DNA of 42,377 bases, from contig CAAEWE010000074.1 of NCBI GenBank assembly GCA_900759665.1, positions 1 through 42,377 on the forward strand, in the 5' to 3' direction. The stretch is from Lachnospiraceae bacterium (GTDB taxonomy: Bacteria > Bacillota > Clostridia > Lachnospirales > Lachnospiraceae). The notes under the pieces were generated by a model. That model had not been told where the DNA came from and searched no databases. It was given only the letters and a program-made list of their open reading frames with translations. Made by a program: the position numbers and the translations under genes. Each line of letters starts with the position of its first letter. Within the stretch, counting starts at the first letter, position 1. Of this stretch, positions 1 through 8,211 are shown one piece after another.

Positions 1-118
1 ACATATTTGCCCCCATTTCCTCCGCCCTCTATCAGGTGGATAAGTACATCTGTTCGATGATTTTCGATTACAAATACATATTACAATTTCCGAAATGCAG
101 AATAAAATAAAAAACTGC
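1..118. other. Left edge, no gene recognised
   Basis: This A/T-rich stretch precedes the tRNA promoter. I see no convincing ribosome binding site followed by an open frame, no hairpin with a T run and no repeat. It may be the tail of an intergenic region that continues outside the window. Confidence 0.4.
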
Positions 119-147
119 TTGCAATTTCGCAGAAAATATTATATAAT
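119..147 (+). promoter_or_regulatory. Sigma-A promoter of tRNA-Thr
   Basis: A -35 box TTGCAA (119-124) and a perfect -10 box TATAAT (142-147) are separated by 17 bp. The expected start lies about 8 to 14 bases before the mature 5' end of the tRNA, as usual for a singly transcribed tRNA. Confidence 0.8.
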
Positions 148-161
148 ATCGCATGTTGATT

Positions 162-234
162 GCTGATATGGCTCAGTCGGTAGAGCGTCGCCTTGGTAAG
201 GCGGAGGTCACGGGTTCGATTCCCGTTATCAGCT
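162..234 (+). tRNA. tRNA-Thr (anticodon GGT)
   Basis: The cloverleaf closes fully. The acceptor arms GCTGATA (162-168) and TATCAGC (227-233) pair perfectly. The D stem is GCTC/GAGC and the anticodon stem TCGCC/GGCGG (one G-U pair). The seven-base loop TTGGTAA gives anticodon GGT (195-197), and the T arm carries the TTCGATT loop. The discriminator base is T234 and no CCA is encoded, so CCA would be added after transcription. The gene is flanked by its own promoter and terminator, so it is a monocistronic tRNA unit. I saw no copy of its 3' end elsewhere in the window that would mark an integrated element. Confidence 0.95.
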
Positions 235-245
235 TTAACATGCAG

Positions 246-275
246 AGTGCTGTACATTGTGTACGGCACTTTTTT
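246..275 (+). terminator. Intrinsic terminator of tRNA-Thr
   Basis: A 10-bp stem (246-255 with 261-270, one G-U pair) and a 5-base loop are followed directly by a run of T residues. It lies 12 bases after the tRNA. Confidence 0.8.
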
Positions 276-348
276 GTGTGCCTTTATATAGAGCAATGCG
301 ATAAAGTGATTCACCGGCATTATGTGAAATACGTTTCGCGTCAATCGT

Positions 349-369
349 CTTTGATAGAGATTATCAAAG
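349..369. promoter_or_regulatory. Perfect inverted repeat upstream of the rnf promoter
   Basis: CTTTGATA (349-356) and TATCAAAG (362-369) form a perfect 8+8 bp inverted repeat around a 5-base spacer. It lies about 50 bp upstream of the rnf -35 box. No T run follows, so it is not a terminator. It could be an operator for the rnf operon. It does not match the Rex operator pattern as I know it. Confidence 0.4.
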
Positions 370-419
370 GAAAAAACCAGGATTTTTTGGTAAACATATA
401 CGAAAACTCTGTGAAATTG

Positions 420-447
420 TTGACTTTTGTCATACGAATGATACAAT
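420..447 (+). promoter_or_regulatory. Probable sigma-A promoter of the rnf operon
   Basis: TTGACT (420-425) and TACAAT (442-447) are separated by 16 bp. The predicted start leaves a leader of about 115 bases before rnfC, in which I see no riboswitch-like fold. It is the best promoter match between the tRNA terminator and rnfC. Confidence 0.6.
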
Positions 448-570
448 AAAGAGTGAATTGTTGTGGCTGAATCCAGTCCCAAAAGAATAGATTGTAATAG
501 GCATATGTGAGGGAAATGAGAAATGATATCAACAGCCGTGGCAAAATAAATCAAAGAAAGGGGAACCGGA

Positions 571-1893
571 ATGAGTAACGCAACATTTCGTGGGGGTGTA
601 CATCCTTACGAGGGAAAAGAGCTGTCTAAGGATCTGCCGATCAAACAGGTAAATCTGCCGGGAGAATACGTATTCCCTATGGCACAGCACATTGGTGCAC
701 CTGCGACTCCTATTGTGGAGAAGGGCGACAAGGTACTGGTTGGACAAAAGATTGGCGAAGCCAGTGGCTTCATTTCTGCCAATATCTGCAGTTCGGTTTC
801 AGGAACTGTTAAGGCAGTAGAGCCGAGAATGCTTCTAAATGGTTCCAAAGCAACATGTGTCGTTATTGAGAACGACGAGGAGTACAAAGGAATTGAGGGG
901 CTTGGAGAGGAACGGGATTATACGAAGCTGTCCAAAGACGAGATCCGTGACATTGTCAAGGAGGCGGGTGTCGTTGGTATGGGTGGTGCGGGATTCCCGA
1001 CCAATGTAAAGCTTGCACCAAAGGAGCCGGATAAGATTGATTATATTCTGGTAAATGGTGCAGAGTGTGAGCCGTATCTGACATCCGATTATCGTCAGAT
1101 GCTTGAGTATACAGACCAGATCGTAGGTGGTCTGAAGGTTATGCTGAAGCTTTTCGATAATGCAAAGGGTGTCATCTGTATCGAGGACAATAAGCCGGAT
1201 GCTATCGCAAAGATGCAGGAGGCTGTAAAGAATGAGGATCGTATGGAGGTACTGCCGTTAAAGACGAAGTATCCTCAGGGTGGTGAGCGTACACTGATCT
1301 ATGCAGCGACAGGCCGCAAGATCTATTCCGCGAAGTTGCCGGCAGATGCCGGATGTATCGTAGACAATGTTTCGACGGTCATTGCGATCTACCGCGCCGT
1401 ATGCAGGCAGACACCTCTGATTCAGGGTGTTCTCACACTGACAGGTGATGCATTCAATACACCGGTCAATGTGGAGGTGCGCTTAGGCTGCAATCACGCA
1501 GATCTTGTTCCGGAGGGAGACGGCTTTAAGACAGAGCCGGTCAAGATCATTTCCGGTGGTCCGATGATGGGATTTGCATTTTTTGATCTGAATGTTCCTG
1601 TCACCAAGACATCATCGTCTATTCTGGCATTGACAAAGGATGAGGTGGCAGAATATGAGCCAACCCCATGTATCCGCTGCGGACGATGTGTGGAGGCATG
1701 TCCGGGCAACCTGATGCCACAGATGATGGCACAGGCAGCAATGCATAATGATTACGATACTTTTGTGAAGTTAAACGGTATGGAGTGTTATGAGTGTGGA
1801 AGCTGTACCTTTGTATGTCCGGCAAAACGCCCTCTGACACAGACCTTTAAGCAGGCACGCCAGTATGTGGCAGCCCAGAGAAGAAAGAAATAG
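571..1893 (+). CDS. rnfC: Rnf electron transport complex subunit C
   Basis: RnfC is the peripheral subunit of the membrane Rnf complex, which couples electron flow from reduced ferredoxin to NAD+ with Na+ or H+ export. It is the proposed NADH/FMN-binding subunit. The 440-residue protein begins with the family opening (FRGGVHPYEGK). It has the NADH dehydrogenase 51-kDa-like region with the glycine-rich GMGGAGFPT near residues 136-144. Two 4Fe-4S motifs lie at the C-terminus (C367, C370, C373, C377 and C406, C409, C412, C416). The ATG is preceded by an AAAGGGGA-type ribosome binding site. It is the first gene of rnfCDGEAB, the order known from Acetobacterium woodii. It lacks the long Ala-rich C-terminal extension of proteobacterial RnfC. 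Confidence 0.95.
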   Translation: MSNATFRGGVHPYEGKELSKDLPIKQVNLPGEYVFPMAQHIGAPATPIVEKGDKVLVGQKIGEASGFISANICSSVSGTVKAVEPRMLLNGSKATCVVIENDEEYKGIEGLGEERDYTKLSKDEIRDIVKEAGVVGMGGAGFPTNVKLAPKEPDKIDYILVNGAECEPYLTSDYRQMLEYTDQIVGGLKVMLKLFDNAKGVICIEDNKPDAIAKMQEAVKNEDRMEVLPLKTKYPQGGERTLIYAATGRKIYSAKLPADAGCIVDNVSTVIAIYRAVCRQTPLIQGVLTLTGDAFNTPVNVEVRLGCNHADLVPEGDGFKTEPVKIISGGPMMGFAFFDLNVPVTKTSSSILALTKDEVAEYEPTPCIRCGRCVEACPGNLMPQMMAQAAMHNDYDTFVKLNGMECYECGSCTFVCPAKRPLTQTFKQARQYVAAQRRKK

Positions 1894-1906
1894 GAGGTGT
1901 AGCATC

Positions 1907-2899
1907 GTGAGTAATTTATTGAATATTTCATCATCACCACATGTTCGAAGCAAGACCTCTACAAAATCCATCATGTATGATGTGCTTCTTGCTCTGGCAC
2001 CGGCGGCTCTGTTCGGAATTTTCAATTTCGGTATCCGTGCTTTGGTACTGATCGTGGTATGTATGGCGTCATGTGTTCTTTCCGAGTACATATGGCAGAA
2101 GGCAATGGGACTTCCTCTGACAGTCAGTGATGGAAGTGCCGCTCTGACAGGACTTTTCCTGGCATTAAACTTAAGTTCCAAGTTCCCGATCTGGATGGCG
2201 ATCATTGGTAGTGTATTTGCCATTATCATCGTCAAGCAGCTTTTTGGCGGACTGGGACAGAACTTTATGAACCCTGCACTTGGTGCAAGATGTTTCCTGA
2301 TGATCTCCTTCGCAGGACAGATGACCTCCTTTGCCTATGATAAGGCAGTAGGACTCAAATACTTGTCAGGCAAGCAGTTAGATGCCATCAGTGGAGCAAC
2401 TCCTCTGGCAATGATCAAGGATGGCTCCATGAATCTGGACTGGGCTCAGGTTCTTAAGATGTTCTTGGGAACGACAGGCGGTACCATTGGTGAGACCTCT
2501 GCGCTCTGTCTTCTGATCGGTGCAGCATATCTTCTGATCCGCAAGGTGATCAGCTGGCGGATTCCGGTATGCTATCTGGCAACCTTCGCTGTATTTTATC
2601 TGATCTTTGGCGGACATGGTTTCAATCTGATGTATCTGGCAGCAGAATTCTGTGGTGGAGGACTGATGCTTGGTGCATTCTTTATGGCAACCGATTATGT
2701 AACCAGCCCGATCACACCGAAGGGACAGATCGTGTTTGGTATTCTGTTAGGTGTTCTGACCGGTATCTTTCGTATCTTTGGAGCATCTGCAGAGGGTGTA
2801 TCCTATGCGATCATCATCAGTAACCTGATGGTTCCATTGATCGAGAAGGTGACAATTCCTGTTCCGTTTGGAAAGGAGGGCATCAAGGATGGCAAATAA
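1907..2899 (+). CDS. rnfD: Rnf electron transport complex subunit D
   Basis: RnfD is an integral membrane subunit carrying covalently bound FMN, related to NqrB. The 330-residue protein has about eight to nine hydrophobic segments. The flavinylation motif SGAT is present, with the acceptor Thr at residue 165. The start is taken as the GTG at 1907, because GGAGG lies about 10 bases upstream. An in-frame ATG at 1865 falls inside rnfC and has no ribosome binding site. The gene follows rnfC by 13 bases and its end overlaps rnfG by 11 bases, so translation is probably coupled. Confidence 0.93.
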   Translation: MSNLLNISSSPHVRSKTSTKSIMYDVLLALAPAALFGIFNFGIRALVLIVVCMASCVLSEYIWQKAMGLPLTVSDGSAALTGLFLALNLSSKFPIWMAIIGSVFAIIIVKQLFGGLGQNFMNPALGARCFLMISFAGQMTSFAYDKAVGLKYLSGKQLDAISGATPLAMIKDGSMNLDWAQVLKMFLGTTGGTIGETSALCLLIGAAYLLIRKVISWRIPVCYLATFAVFYLIFGGHGFNLMYLAAEFCGGGLMLGAFFMATDYVTSPITPKGQIVFGILLGVLTGIFRIFGASAEGVSYAIIISNLMVPLIEKVTIPVPFGKEGIKDGK

Positions 2900-3554
2900 A
2901 GAAGAAAAAAAGAAATCAGAAAATACTCTGATCCATGATACCATTGCACTGACACTGATCACGCTGATCGCAGGTATCCTTCTGGGCGGTGTTTATACCA
3001 TGACGAAGAAGCCGATCGAGCAGCAGAATGAAAAGACAAAGGCAGAGGCATATGCAGCTGTTTTTGAAGGTGCGGATTTTGTAAATGACAAGGGCATTGA
3101 TGATGCACTTGCAACGTATAATGAGAAGCTGGCAAACGGCGAGGTAAAAGCAGACGCGATGGGAGAGTCTCTCAGCGACGTAGAGATCTCTGAGGTTATG
3201 AAGGCTCAGAAGGATGGCGCCGATGCCGGTTATGTAGTAACCTGCTCTGGTAAAGGTTATGGCGGTGCAGTTACTCTGGCACTTGGTGTAGACAAGGATG
3301 GCAATATCGTAGGTATCCGTGTGACAGACTGCTCCAATGAAACACCCGGTCTGGGACAGAACAGCTCCACATCATGGAATGAGCAGTATGTCGGTATGGC
3401 AAAGGGTGATAGCGGACTTTCCGTTGTAAAGGATGGCTCCGGCAGTGCCGATAACGGCACCGTCAATGCTATCAGTGGTGCTACAATTACCAGTCGTGCT
3501 GTCACAAGAGCCGTCAACGGTGCATTAGACTTTATCGCATCATTATCAGAATAG
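2889..3554 (+). CDS. rnfG: Rnf electron transport complex subunit G (FMN-binding)
   Basis: RnfG is a membrane-anchored flavoprotein of the Rnf complex, related to NqrC. This 221-residue protein has one N-terminal membrane helix (about residues 18-38). An extracytoplasmic FMN-binding domain follows and ends in the SGATITS motif, whose Thr199 is the expected site of covalent FMN attachment. The ATG at 2889 follows AAAGGAGGG at a good distance, so the longer frame from 2868 is not used. It overlaps the end of rnfD by 11 bases. An acidic, Lys-rich stretch (about residues 40-95) lies between the membrane helix and the FMN domain. Confidence 0.93.
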   Translation: MANKEEKKKSENTLIHDTIALTLITLIAGILLGGVYTMTKKPIEQQNEKTKAEAYAAVFEGADFVNDKGIDDALATYNEKLANGEVKADAMGESLSDVEISEVMKAQKDGADAGYVVTCSGKGYGGAVTLALGVDKDGNIVGIRVTDCSNETPGLGQNSSTSWNEQYVGMAKGDSGLSVVKDGSGSADNGTVNAISGATITSRAVTRAVNGALDFIASLSE

Positions 3555-3566
3555 GAGGAATGGATT

Positions 3567-4397
3567 ATGAATTCTTGTACGGAACGTTTAAAGAACGGCA
3601 TTATCACCGAGAATCCTACCTTCGTGATGATGCTTGGTATGTGTCCGACCCTGGCAGTTACATCATCTGCCATCAATGGTCTTGGCATGGGTCTGACCAC
3701 AACGGCAGTACTGATCCTGTCCAATGTATTCATCTCTCTGCTTAGAAAGGTGATCCCGGATAAGGTAAGAATCCCTGCATTTATCGTTATTGTAGCAACC
3801 TTTGTTACATTGATACAGCTTCTGTTGCAGGCGTATCTGCCATCATTAAATAAAGCATTGGGAGTTTATATCCCACTGATCGTTGTAAACTGTATCATCC
3901 TTGGCCGTGCAGAGGCATATGCATCCAAGAACCCGGTACTTCCGTCCGCATTTGATGGTCTTGGTATGGGACTTGGATTTACCTTTGGTCTGACCTGTAT
4001 CGGTATCTGCCGTGAGATTCTCGGTGCCGGTGCTATTTTCGGCCATCAGTTTATTCCGGATGATTATCACATTACATTCTTTGTACTGGCTCCGGGCGCA
4101 TTCCTGGTGCTGTCCTTCCTGACAGCGATCCAGAACAAGCTGAAAATGCCGTCTGCTACCAATGTGGACAATGCAGACAGTAATATCGCCTGTGGCGGCA
4201 ACTGTGCATCCTGTGTAGGAAACTGCAGTGTTGCAAACAAAGGACTTGTGGAAGCTGAGAGAGCGGCAGAGAAAGCAGCTGCAGCAAAGGTAAAAGCAGA
4301 GGCCGCGGCAAAAGCGAAGGCCGCAAAGGAAGCAAAGGCAAAAGCGGAGGCTGAGGCCAAAGCAAAAGAAGCCGCTTCTGACGGGAAGGAGGATTGA
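3567..4397 (+). CDS. rnfE: Rnf electron transport complex subunit E, with Cys and Ala/Lys-rich tail
   Basis: RnfE is an integral membrane subunit (NqrD-like) of the Rnf ion pump. The first about 200 residues are the standard six-helix protein, opening with the conserved NGIITENPTFV. The family normally ends soon after. Here a tail of about 75 residues follows. It contains four cysteines in a CxxxCxxCxxxC arrangement (C209, C213, C216, C220) and then about 45 residues made almost only of Ala, Lys and Glu, expected to be a long charged helix. The ribosome binding site is AGGAGGA before ATG 3567. The stop codon overlaps the rnfA start. I infer a cytoplasmic tail; its function is unknown. Confidence 0.93.
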   Translation: MNSCTERLKNGIITENPTFVMMLGMCPTLAVTSSAINGLGMGLTTTAVLILSNVFISLLRKVIPDKVRIPAFIVIVATFVTLIQLLLQAYLPSLNKALGVYIPLIVVNCIILGRAEAYASKNPVLPSAFDGLGMGLGFTFGLTCIGICREILGAGAIFGHQFIPDDYHITFFVLAPGAFLVLSFLTAIQNKLKMPSATNVDNADSNIACGGNCASCVGNCSVANKGLVEAERAAEKAAAAKVKAEAAAKAKAAKEAKAKAEAEAKAKEAASDGKED

Positions 4398-4996
4398 TGG
4401 CAGTGGGCGAATTATTTGTGATCATTATATCATCAATGCTGGTCAGCAACGTCGTATTAAGCCAGTTCCTTGGTATCTGTCCATTTCTTGGCGTATCCAA
4501 AAAGGTGGAGACAGCCGTGGGCATGGGAGCCGCTGTTACATTTGTAATTACGATCGCATCAGCAATAACATATCCGATTTATTATTTTATATTGGAGCCA
4601 ACCGGTCTTGCATATCTGGAGACGATCGCATTTATCCTGATCATTGCAGCACTGGTTCAGTTTATTGAGATGGTTCTCAAGAAATTTATGCCGGCACTTC
4701 ATGCATCCCTTGGTGTGTATCTTCCGCTGATCACTACCAACTGTGCCGTGCTTGGTGTTGCATTAAACAATGTGACGGATTATGCCGGTGAGGGCTTCGG
4801 AATCGGTTTCCTTTACAGTGTGGTAAGAGGTCTGTTTACCGCTCTTGGATTCCTGGTTGCGATCACGATCATGGCAAGCATACGTGAGCGCAATGAGCAT
4901 AATGATGTGCCGAAGTCATTTCAGGGTACACCGATCGTTCTTGTTACAGCAAGTCTGATGGCGATTGCATTCTGCGGTTTCGCAGGTCTGGTATAG
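4397..4996 (+). CDS. rnfA: Rnf electron transport complex subunit A
   Basis: RnfA is a six-helix membrane subunit, homologous to RnfE and to NqrE, forming part of the ion channel and binding an intramembrane iron-sulfur centre together with RnfE. The 199-residue protein shows the typical start (LFVIIISSMLVSNVVLSQFLGICPFLG, given here only as landmarks near residues 6-32) and the conserved TTNCAVLG near residue 115, where the Cys lies within the membrane. The ATG at 4397 overlaps the rnfE stop (TGATG) and follows GGAGGA. A TTG directly before it is a less likely start. Length and sequence are ordinary. Confidence 0.93.
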   Translation: MAVGELFVIIISSMLVSNVVLSQFLGICPFLGVSKKVETAVGMGAAVTFVITIASAITYPIYYFILEPTGLAYLETIAFILIIAALVQFIEMVLKKFMPALHASLGVYLPLITTNCAVLGVALNNVTDYAGEGFGIGFLYSVVRGLFTALGFLVAITIMASIRERNEHNDVPKSFQGTPIVLVTASLMAIAFCGFAGLV

Positions 4997-5011
4997 AAAG
5001 GAGGAGACGAA

Positions 5012-5806
5012 ATGGTAACTGGTATTATACATGCAGCGATCTTAGTTGGAGTTATCGGTATTCTGATTGGTCTTCTTCTGGGATTTGCAGGAATTAAGCT
5101 GGCAGTGCCGGTCGACGAGAAGGAGATCGAGGTCCGGGAGTTCCTTCCGGGCAATAACTGTGGTGGCTGTGGTTATGCGGGCTGTGATGCCCTTGCAAAG
5201 GCGATCGCAGCAGGAGAAGCTCCGGTCAATGCCTGTCCGGTGGGCGGTGCAGCAGTCGCTGAGAAGATCGGAGCCGTTATGGGCGTTGATGCCGGTGAGG
5301 CAGTCAAGATGGTAGCCTTTGTAAAATGTAACGGTACCTGTGACAAAGCAGGACTCAAGGCAAATTACTATGGTATCTCTGATTGTAAGAGAGCAGCAGC
5401 GATTCCGGGACGCGGTGATAAGGCATGTTCCTTTGGCTGTATGGGATTCGGTTCCTGTGTGGCAGCGTGTCAGTTCGATGCGATCCATGTAGTAAATGGT
5501 GTTGCTGTGGTTGATAAAGAGAAATGTGTGGCCTGCGGTAAATGTGCCGAGGAGTGTCCAAATCATCTGATCGAGATGGTTCCATATGATGCTTCTTACG
5601 GTGTGGCATGTTCTAATCAGGACAAGGGACCAAAGGTTATGGCAGTCTGCGATACCGGCTGTATTGGCTGTGGTCTCTGTGTCAAACAGTGCGAGTCAGG
5701 GGCAGTGACTGTAGAGAACAACGTGGCACATATTGATCAGAGCAAATGTACCGGCTGTGGCAAGTGTGCCCAGAAGTGTCCGAAGAAGATCATTCTGGCA
5801 CATTAA
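5012..5806 (+). CDS. rnfB: Rnf electron transport complex subunit B (multi-cluster ferredoxin protein)
   Basis: RnfB is the electron-entry subunit that accepts electrons from ferredoxin. The 264-residue protein has an N-terminal membrane helix (about 5-30). A 4Fe-4S domain follows with C50, C53, C58 and C75. There are further cysteines at 106, 110, 125, 139, 143, 149 and 153, and three more ferredoxin-type motifs (C172-C182, C217-C227, C246-C256). This gives room for about six clusters, as described for clostridial RnfB. It closes the operon and is followed by a terminator. The ribosome binding site is AAAGGAGGAG before ATG 5012. Confidence 0.95.
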   Translation: MVTGIIHAAILVGVIGILIGLLLGFAGIKLAVPVDEKEIEVREFLPGNNCGGCGYAGCDALAKAIAAGEAPVNACPVGGAAVAEKIGAVMGVDAGEAVKMVAFVKCNGTCDKAGLKANYYGISDCKRAAAIPGRGDKACSFGCMGFGSCVAACQFDAIHVVNGVAVVDKEKCVACGKCAEECPNHLIEMVPYDASYGVACSNQDKGPKVMAVCDTGCIGCGLCVKQCESGAVTVENNVAHIDQSKCTGCGKCAQKCPKKIILAH

Positions 5807-5865
5807 CAGGTAAAATGCCATTCCGTGGGGTGTGGATACACCGGACCGGATGGAGTGATTGAAAT

Positions 5866-5915
5866 AAAATGCTGTGGTTGTCCGGCAAATGCAGGATGGA
5901 TGACCACAGCATTTT
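5866..5915 (+). terminator. Intrinsic terminator of the rnf operon
   Basis: A long stem (AAAATGCTGTGGT at 5866-5878 with ACCACAGCATTTT ending near 5915) encloses a loop of about 24 bases and runs into a T-rich tract. A smaller hairpin (GGTGT/ACACC) lies just upstream near 5829-5842. The end of the operon is therefore clear. Confidence 0.75.
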
Positions 5916-5968
5916 TCTTTTTGTATGCAGACAAAATAAACTTTTTAATTCCTATCAAGTTAAAAGGA

Positions 5969-5997
5969 TTGTAAAAGGTGTCAATATTATGTATAAT
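5969..5997 (+). promoter_or_regulatory. Sigma-A promoter of the aldolase-like gene
   Basis: TTGTAA (5969-5974) and TATAAT (5992-5997) are separated by exactly 17 bp. The start codon follows about 35 bases downstream of the predicted transcription start. Confidence 0.75.
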
Positions 5998-6038
5998 ATA
6001 GCGTGGAAACAAAGAATTCAAAACGGAGGAAAGAAGTT

Positions 6039-7013
6039 ATGGCACAAAAGGGAGATTTATTATCATTTCGTCCGGACATTAAGGTTCTGGATGCAACAAT
6101 TCGAGATGGTGGATTGGTAAACGATTTTTATTTCACGGATGAGTTTATTAAAGCTCTGTATAAGGCCAATGTAAAGGCCGGAGTAGATTATATGGAGTTC
6201 GGATATAGAGCAGATAAGGAAATGTTTGATGTGGATAAGTTTGGTAAATGGAAATTCTGTGATGACGATGACATCCGTGCTATTATTGGGGACAATGATA
6301 CCGATCTGAAGGTTTCCATTATGGCAGATGTAGGCAGATGTAATTACAAGCAGGACATTCATCCGAAGGATGAGAGCCCGGTGGATCTGGTGCGTGTCGC
6401 TACATATGTAAACACGATGCCTGCAGCGATCGATATGATCGAGGATGCACACCGCAAGGGATATGAGACGACATGTAACATTATGGCGATCTCTAATGCA
6501 AAGGAGTCTGATATTCTGGCAGCACTGGATATGCTGGGACAGAGTCCGGTTGATGGCATCTATATTGTAGACAGCTACGGTTCCCTGTTCCCGGAGCAGA
6601 TCCGCAGTATCAGCGAGCAGTACCTCGAGATTGGTGAGAAGTATGGTAAGTACATAGGAATGCATGCACATAACAACCAGCAGCTTGCTTTTGCCAATAC
6701 GATCGAGGCGCTGACCAACGGAGTTTCTTATCTGGATGCTACCATGAAGGGCATGGGAAGAGGTGCAGGAAACTGTGCAATGGAGCTTCTTCTTGGATTT
6801 TTGAAGAATCCGAAATACCAGCTTTTCCCTGTACTGCAGTTTGTTGAGAAATATATGGTTCCACTGGAAGAGCAGGGAGCTGTATGGGGATATGACATTC
6901 CTTACCTGATCACAGGTCATTTAAATCAGCATCCGCGGACAGCGATCGCAGCGACAAAGGAGCAGAGAAAGGATTACTCCAGCTTCTACATGGAAGTCGT
7001 TGATAAGGACTGA
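6039..7013 (+). CDS. Aldolase-like DRE-TIM metallolyase family protein
   Basis: The 324-residue protein belongs to the DRE-TIM superfamily (HMG-CoA lyase, isopropylmalate synthase, 4-hydroxy-2-oxovalerate aldolase). It shows the signature DATIRDGG near residues 19-26, where the family places the metal-binding Asp and the catalytic Arg. It also has a metal-binding HxH (MHAHNN near residue 208) and the conserved glycine-rich GMGRGAGN near 247-254. No C-terminal dehydrogenase partner, CoA-related gene or leucine pathway gene is near, so the substrate cannot be named. The start at ATG 6039 follows GGAGGAAAG; the in-frame ATG at 6003 has no ribosome binding site. It has its own promoter and terminator, so it is monocistronic. 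Confidence 0.85.
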   Translation: MAQKGDLLSFRPDIKVLDATIRDGGLVNDFYFTDEFIKALYKANVKAGVDYMEFGYRADKEMFDVDKFGKWKFCDDDDIRAIIGDNDTDLKVSIMADVGRCNYKQDIHPKDESPVDLVRVATYVNTMPAAIDMIEDAHRKGYETTCNIMAISNAKESDILAALDMLGQSPVDGIYIVDSYGSLFPEQIRSISEQYLEIGEKYGKYIGMHAHNNQQLAFANTIEALTNGVSYLDATMKGMGRGAGNCAMELLLGFLKNPKYQLFPVLQFVEKYMVPLEEQGAVWGYDIPYLITGHLNQHPRTAIAATKEQRKDYSSFYMEVVDKD

Positions 7014-7026
7014 TGATAGAAACGGT

Positions 7027-7071
7027 GCCCGCAAAACCGGATGAAATATTCCGGCGAAGCGGGCTTATTTT
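7027..7071 (+). terminator. Intrinsic terminator of the aldolase-like gene
   Basis: GCCCGC (7027-7032) pairs with GCGGGC (7059-7064). An inner pair CCGGA/TCCGG strengthens the stem, and a T-rich tract follows. Confidence 0.75.
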
Positions 7072-7091
7072 AAAAAAGGCGGTGAGATAAG

Positions 7092-8168
7092 ATGCAGATG
7101 ATGGATAAAGCAAGACTTTGTCCCGGAATGATCCTGGGGCAGGATGTGTATAATTTTGCCAATCAGATCGTTGTCAAAAAAGGGACAGTGTTAGATGAGA
7201 GAACCATCACCAAACTGCATCGTTTTGAGATACCACAGTTTATGATCGAGGAGGAGGTATTAAGTATACAGGAAGCCAATTCCTATCATCGGTCATCTTA
7301 TTCTGAGCGGATTCAGAACAATCCGGCATTTAGAAGGTTTCAGGCAAACTATGATACTGAGATCATAAGTTTTCAGAATATGATCAGCTGTGTCATCGAA
7401 AAGAATCAAAAGATTGACTGTGAGGCATTATATAGACAGGTTGTAATGTTGCTGAAGGATACAGGCAATTCCATCAATGCCTTTGATATGGTACAGAATT
7501 TAAGGCATTACGATGATAGTACGTATGCCCATTCCATGAATGTGGGACTTTTGTGCAATGTGTTCGCTGACTGGCTCGAATTTGGAGAAGAGGAGAAAAA
7601 GACCCTGACAGTGGCCGGAATCCTTCATGATATCGGCAAGACCAGGGTACCGTTAGAAATCATTCAGAAGCCGGCGAGACTCAGTGAAGAGGAATACCAG
7701 ATCATCAAGAAGCACACGGAGTATGGATTTGCAATTCTGACCGAAAATAAACTGGATTATCATATCCGTTATACGGCACTTCAGCATCATGAGAGAATGG
7801 ATGGCAGCGGATATCCGCTGGGGCTGGCGGGGGATCATATTGACGAATATGCAAGGATCGTCTCCATTATAGATGTTTATGATGCCATGACATCCCCACG
7901 GGTGTATCGTGGCCCGACATGCCCCTTTGATGTGATACAGATTTTTGAAGAAGAAGGTTTTCAGAAGTACGACAGCCGTTATATATTGACTTTTTTACGC
8001 CGGATCGCAGAGTCTTATCTCAATGAAAGGATAAAGCTTTCCGATGGAAGGACAGGAAAACTGATCTATATAAATGTACATGCATTATCCAGACCTGTTG
8101 TCATGGTGGACGGGGAAGCCATTGATCTGCGGAAGGAAAAGGATCTGAAGATCATGGAGATCATGTAA
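7092..8168 (+). CDS. HD-GYP domain protein, probable c-di-GMP phosphodiesterase
   Basis: HD-GYP proteins hydrolyse the second messenger cyclic di-GMP. The 358-residue protein has an N-terminal region of about 120 residues (a DUF3391-like position, not firmly assigned). The HD-GYP domain follows. It shows the metal-binding HD in ILHDIGK (H179, D180), the extra histidines HH at 232-233 and the GYP signature in DGSGYP. All key residues are present, so activity is expected. No signal peptide or membrane helix is seen, so it should be cytosolic. The start follows GGCGGTGAG; ATGs at 7098 and 7101 are also possible. A GGDEF protein lies one gene downstream. Confidence 0.88.
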   Translation: MQMMDKARLCPGMILGQDVYNFANQIVVKKGTVLDERTITKLHRFEIPQFMIEEEVLSIQEANSYHRSSYSERIQNNPAFRRFQANYDTEIISFQNMISCVIEKNQKIDCEALYRQVVMLLKDTGNSINAFDMVQNLRHYDDSTYAHSMNVGLLCNVFADWLEFGEEEKKTLTVAGILHDIGKTRVPLEIIQKPARLSEEEYQIIKKHTEYGFAILTENKLDYHIRYTALQHHERMDGSGYPLGLAGDHIDEYARIVSIIDVYDAMTSPRVYRGPTCPFDVIQIFEEEGFQKYDSRYILTFLRRIAESYLNERIKLSDGRTGKLIYINVHALSRPVVMVDGEAIDLRKEKDLKIMEIM

Positions 8169-8211
8169 CCCGCAGACACGGGAACGAAGACTTTATAAAG
8201 TGAGGGATCAT

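Noticed and set aside
162..234. tRNA-Thr as an attachment site of a mobile element
   Set aside because: No integrase is nearby and no repeat of the tRNA 3' end was seen. The downstream sequence is the conserved rnf operon.
349..369. The inverted repeat upstream of rnf as a Rex operator
   Set aside because: The Rex pattern that I know is TTGTTAA-N4-TTAACAA-like; this repeat has different half-sites and a 5-base spacer.
4200..4394. The repetitive GCA/AAA coding end of rnfE as a tandem DNA repeat or frameshift artefact
   Set aside because: The codons vary and the frame continues to a stop that overlaps rnfA exactly, so it is genuine coding sequence of biased composition.
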